From contig CALGLM010000045.1 in assembly GCA_937930275.1 (NCBI GenBank), forward strand, positions 1 through 7,869: a stretch of 7,869 nucleotides of DNA, read 5' to 3'. Made by a program: the position numbers and the translations under genes. Positions 6,212-7,869 of this stretch are shown one piece after another. Source of the stretch: an uncultured Ignavibacteria bacterium. Its GTDB lineage: Bacteria; Bacteroidota; Ignavibacteria; Ignavibacteriales; Melioribacteraceae. Below the pieces are notes generated by a model. That model was not told the origin of the DNA. It worked only from the letters and a program-made list of their open reading frames with translations, and made no database searches. Within the stretch, counting starts at the first letter, position 1. Each line of letters begins with the position of its first letter.

Positions 6212-7822
6212 ATGAAAAGATATTTATTATTCCTGTTTTTTATTGTGTTAGGCTACAGTTACGGTCAAGAAAAAAATGAAGTACTTGCGAAACTGAATGA
6301 CCAAGAATTTTCGGCTGATGAATTTAATGAACGTTATTTATTAATTCCTCGTTTATCAATAGGTAATAAACAAGACGAACCTGCATATAGAGCAAAAGCG
6401 TTTTATACTATGGTAGCCGAAAAACTTTGGGCATTATACGGAAAAGAAGAGGGACTTGATAGCACTGATATTATGAAGTATACCTATAAAACTGTTGAAA
6501 AAATGTATGTTAGGGATGCATTATTTAATAAAGAAATTAAAGAAAAAGCTAAAGTTGACGAACGTAAAATTATTTTTGCTTCGGCAAAAATTAAAAGAAT
6601 TTTATATGTTAATTTTATTTTTTCCAAAAATATTGACGAAATAAATGCAATTTATTCAAAATTAAATTCGGGTGTTTCTTTTGATTCGTTATTGCAAAAA
6701 AGGATAGATAAAAATTATCAACCCGGTCCGGTTGAAGTAACATTCGGAATGATGAGAGAAGATATTGAAGACGCAGTATTTTCGTTAACGCCGGGTAAAT
6801 ATACAAAACCAATCGATTTTGAAGGGGAATATTATATCTTTAGACTGACTTACGAAAAACCAAAGGAATTTAAAGACGGAGATGAATATAAGAAAGAATT
6901 TAACAATGCAAAAACTCTTGTTGAAGACAGAGCTTTAAATAAAGCGTACTCGGAATATTTTAATAAATTTTTTGTGGGGAAACAAATTAATGCGGACGGG
7001 TATTTGTTTTGGAGTATTGCCGATAGATTAATAGAAGTAACAAAAAGCAGGAAAGAAAAAGAGAATATTCCGAACGGGAACAAAATAAATTTAACAGTCG
7101 AAGATTTTGGTGCGATAGAAAAGTTATTAGCCCCGGATACTTTAAAAATGGAATTTGTGAAATTTGAGACCGAACCTGTTACCGTACTCCAATTTTTAAG
7201 AGAGTTTTTTTATGAAGGCTTTGTAGCAACATCCGCAAATGCCGATACGGTAAGAGCCCAGTTTCAATCAAGGGTTAAAAGATTTATAGAACATGAATTA
7301 TTGGCACGTGAAGGATATAAACAAGGATTACAGAATTTACCCGAGGTTAAGAGGTCAATAAATATGTGGAGGGATAATTATTTATCCAAGTTGGCTAAAA
7401 ACCACTTTGTTGCTAATTTAAAACTTACGGACGATGATTTAAAAGATTATTACGAAAAAAACAAAGCCGGTATTAATTCGCCTTTAATGGTTAATATTAT
7501 TGAAATATTAACAGATAATTTGGAAGATATGGAAGTTGTGATGAAACAACTTGATGCCGGTGTTGATATGCGTGAGTTAGCTAAAAAATATACTAAAAGA
7601 GAATGGACAAAACCGAGCGGCGGTGAATTTGGCTTTTTTGCAGCAAACCAATATAAAGAAATAGGCAAAATTGCCGCAGGAATGAAAATAGGGGAAATAT
7701 ATGGTCCTGTTAAATTAGATGAAGGATACTCAATATTTAAACTTATAGATAAAAAAGAAGTTAAAGAAGATGTTAATATCAAACCCTTTGAAGAGATTAA
7801 AGACTCGTTACGAGATGTTGTA
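6212..7822 (+). CDS. SurA/PpiC-like periplasmic peptidyl-prolyl isomerase, 3' partial
   Basis: The first 537 residues of an exported parvulin-type chaperone, cut by adapter sequence at 7823. Residues 1-19 (MKRYLLFLFFIVLGYSYGQ) form a signal peptide; no lipobox Cys is present, so signal peptidase I cleavage near residue 18-19 is likely. A SurA-like N-terminal region (about 22-120) follows. The first parvulin-like domain (about 128-215) is degenerate: the usual G-G-x-L/F-G is replaced by P-G-P-V-E-V-T-F-G. After a helical linker (about 225-420), the second parvulin domain (about 425-515) has the standard S-G-G-E-F-G-F-F (469-476), AAGMKIGEIYGPV and a GYSIFKL end strand, so it is probably the active one. 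The family folds outer-membrane proteins in the periplasm. The sequence ends in what looks like the start of a C-terminal helix (FEEIKDSLRDVV), so some residues are missing. The start is fixed by the signal peptide and by an in-frame TAA at 6194. It lies 42 bp after the methyltransferase and may share its transcript. Confidence 0.92.
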
Positions 7823-7869
7823 AGATCGGAAGAGCACACGTCTGAACTCCAGTCACCGTACGTAATCTC
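7823..7869 (+). other. Illumina TruSeq adapter contamination with index
   Basis: The last 47 bases match the TruSeq read-1 adapter: AGATCGGAAGAGC from 7823, then ACACGTCTGAACTCCAGTCAC ending at 7856, as read directly. The index CGTACG (7857-7862) follows, then TA and the start of the constant tail ATCTC (7865-7869). CGTACG plus TA corresponds, as I recall the published list, to TruSeq index 22. The adapter happens to continue the chaperone frame, giving RSEEHTSELQSPYVI, a well-known artefact peptide. The first A at 7823 could be a genomic base or the A-tail. The sequence should be trimmed here. Confidence 0.99.

Noticed and set aside
6615..7083. Two minus-strand open frames (6615-6812 and 6850-7083)
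   Set aside because: Both lie inside the plus-strand SurA-like gene and show no recognisable domain; they reflect A+T-rich coding DNA read backwards.
1..7822. CRISPR array, tRNA, rRNA, transposon ends, toxin-antitoxin or phage defence genes
   Set aside because: No spaced direct repeats, cloverleaf-like sequences, transposase motifs or small paired genes were seen; coding sequence with recognisable families fills nearly all of the window.
7450..7839. Minus-strand open frame of 129 codons starting MCSSDL
   Set aside because: Its start lies in the Illumina adapter (MCSSDL is the reverse-strand adapter peptide) and the rest is a shadow of the SurA-like gene, whose signal peptide and parvulin motifs are clear on the plus strand.

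Overview
This is an A+T-rich contig (about one third G+C by eye) packed with plus-strand genes. The gene starts lack Shine-Dalgarno sequences, and the content (a DUF3109-type cysteine-cluster protein, an RpoN sigma factor, a tandem-parvulin SurA-like chaperone with a signal peptide) suggests a Gram-negative bacterium of the Bacteroidota/Ignavibacteriota (FCB) type. That placement is inferred from gene content and style; no rRNA or other taxonomic marker is present.

Layout. Bases 1-2598 form a signalling block: the C-terminal part of a PAS sensor histidine kinase cut by the left edge, a stand-alone receiver 1 nt downstream, and a receiver-histidine kinase hybrid after a 65-bp gap. None of the three has a DNA-binding or enzymatic output domain. 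A 149-bp A+T-rich gap carries a GG-N10-GC sigma-54-like promoter candidate and a weaker Bacteroidota-type housekeeping promoter candidate. It precedes a small monotopic sugar-phosphate transferase (2748-3422), the type of enzyme that starts lipid-linked glycan or exopolysaccharide synthesis. A 112-bp gap with a perfect A+T-rich palindrome then leads into a tightly packed run: DUF3109 protein, rpoN (1-nt overlap), an MddA/NnrU-like membrane methyltransferase (4-nt overlap) and, 42 bp on, a SurA-like periplasmic peptidyl-prolyl isomerase.

The right end is not biological. Bases 7823-7869 are an Illumina TruSeq adapter with its index, joined in frame to the isomerase gene. That gene is therefore truncated at 7822, and the 15 residues encoded beyond it are artefactual.

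How the genes may work together (inference): the kinases and receivers would sense a signal and pass phosphate among themselves or to a partner outside the window. RpoN could drive the sugar transferase through the candidate -24/-12 site, which would link signalling to surface polysaccharide. No sigma-54 activator (AAA+ enhancer-binding protein) is encoded here, so that link is open. I found no CRISPR array, transposon, toxin-antitoxin pair, phage gene or tRNA, and no clear sign of a new defence or mobile system.
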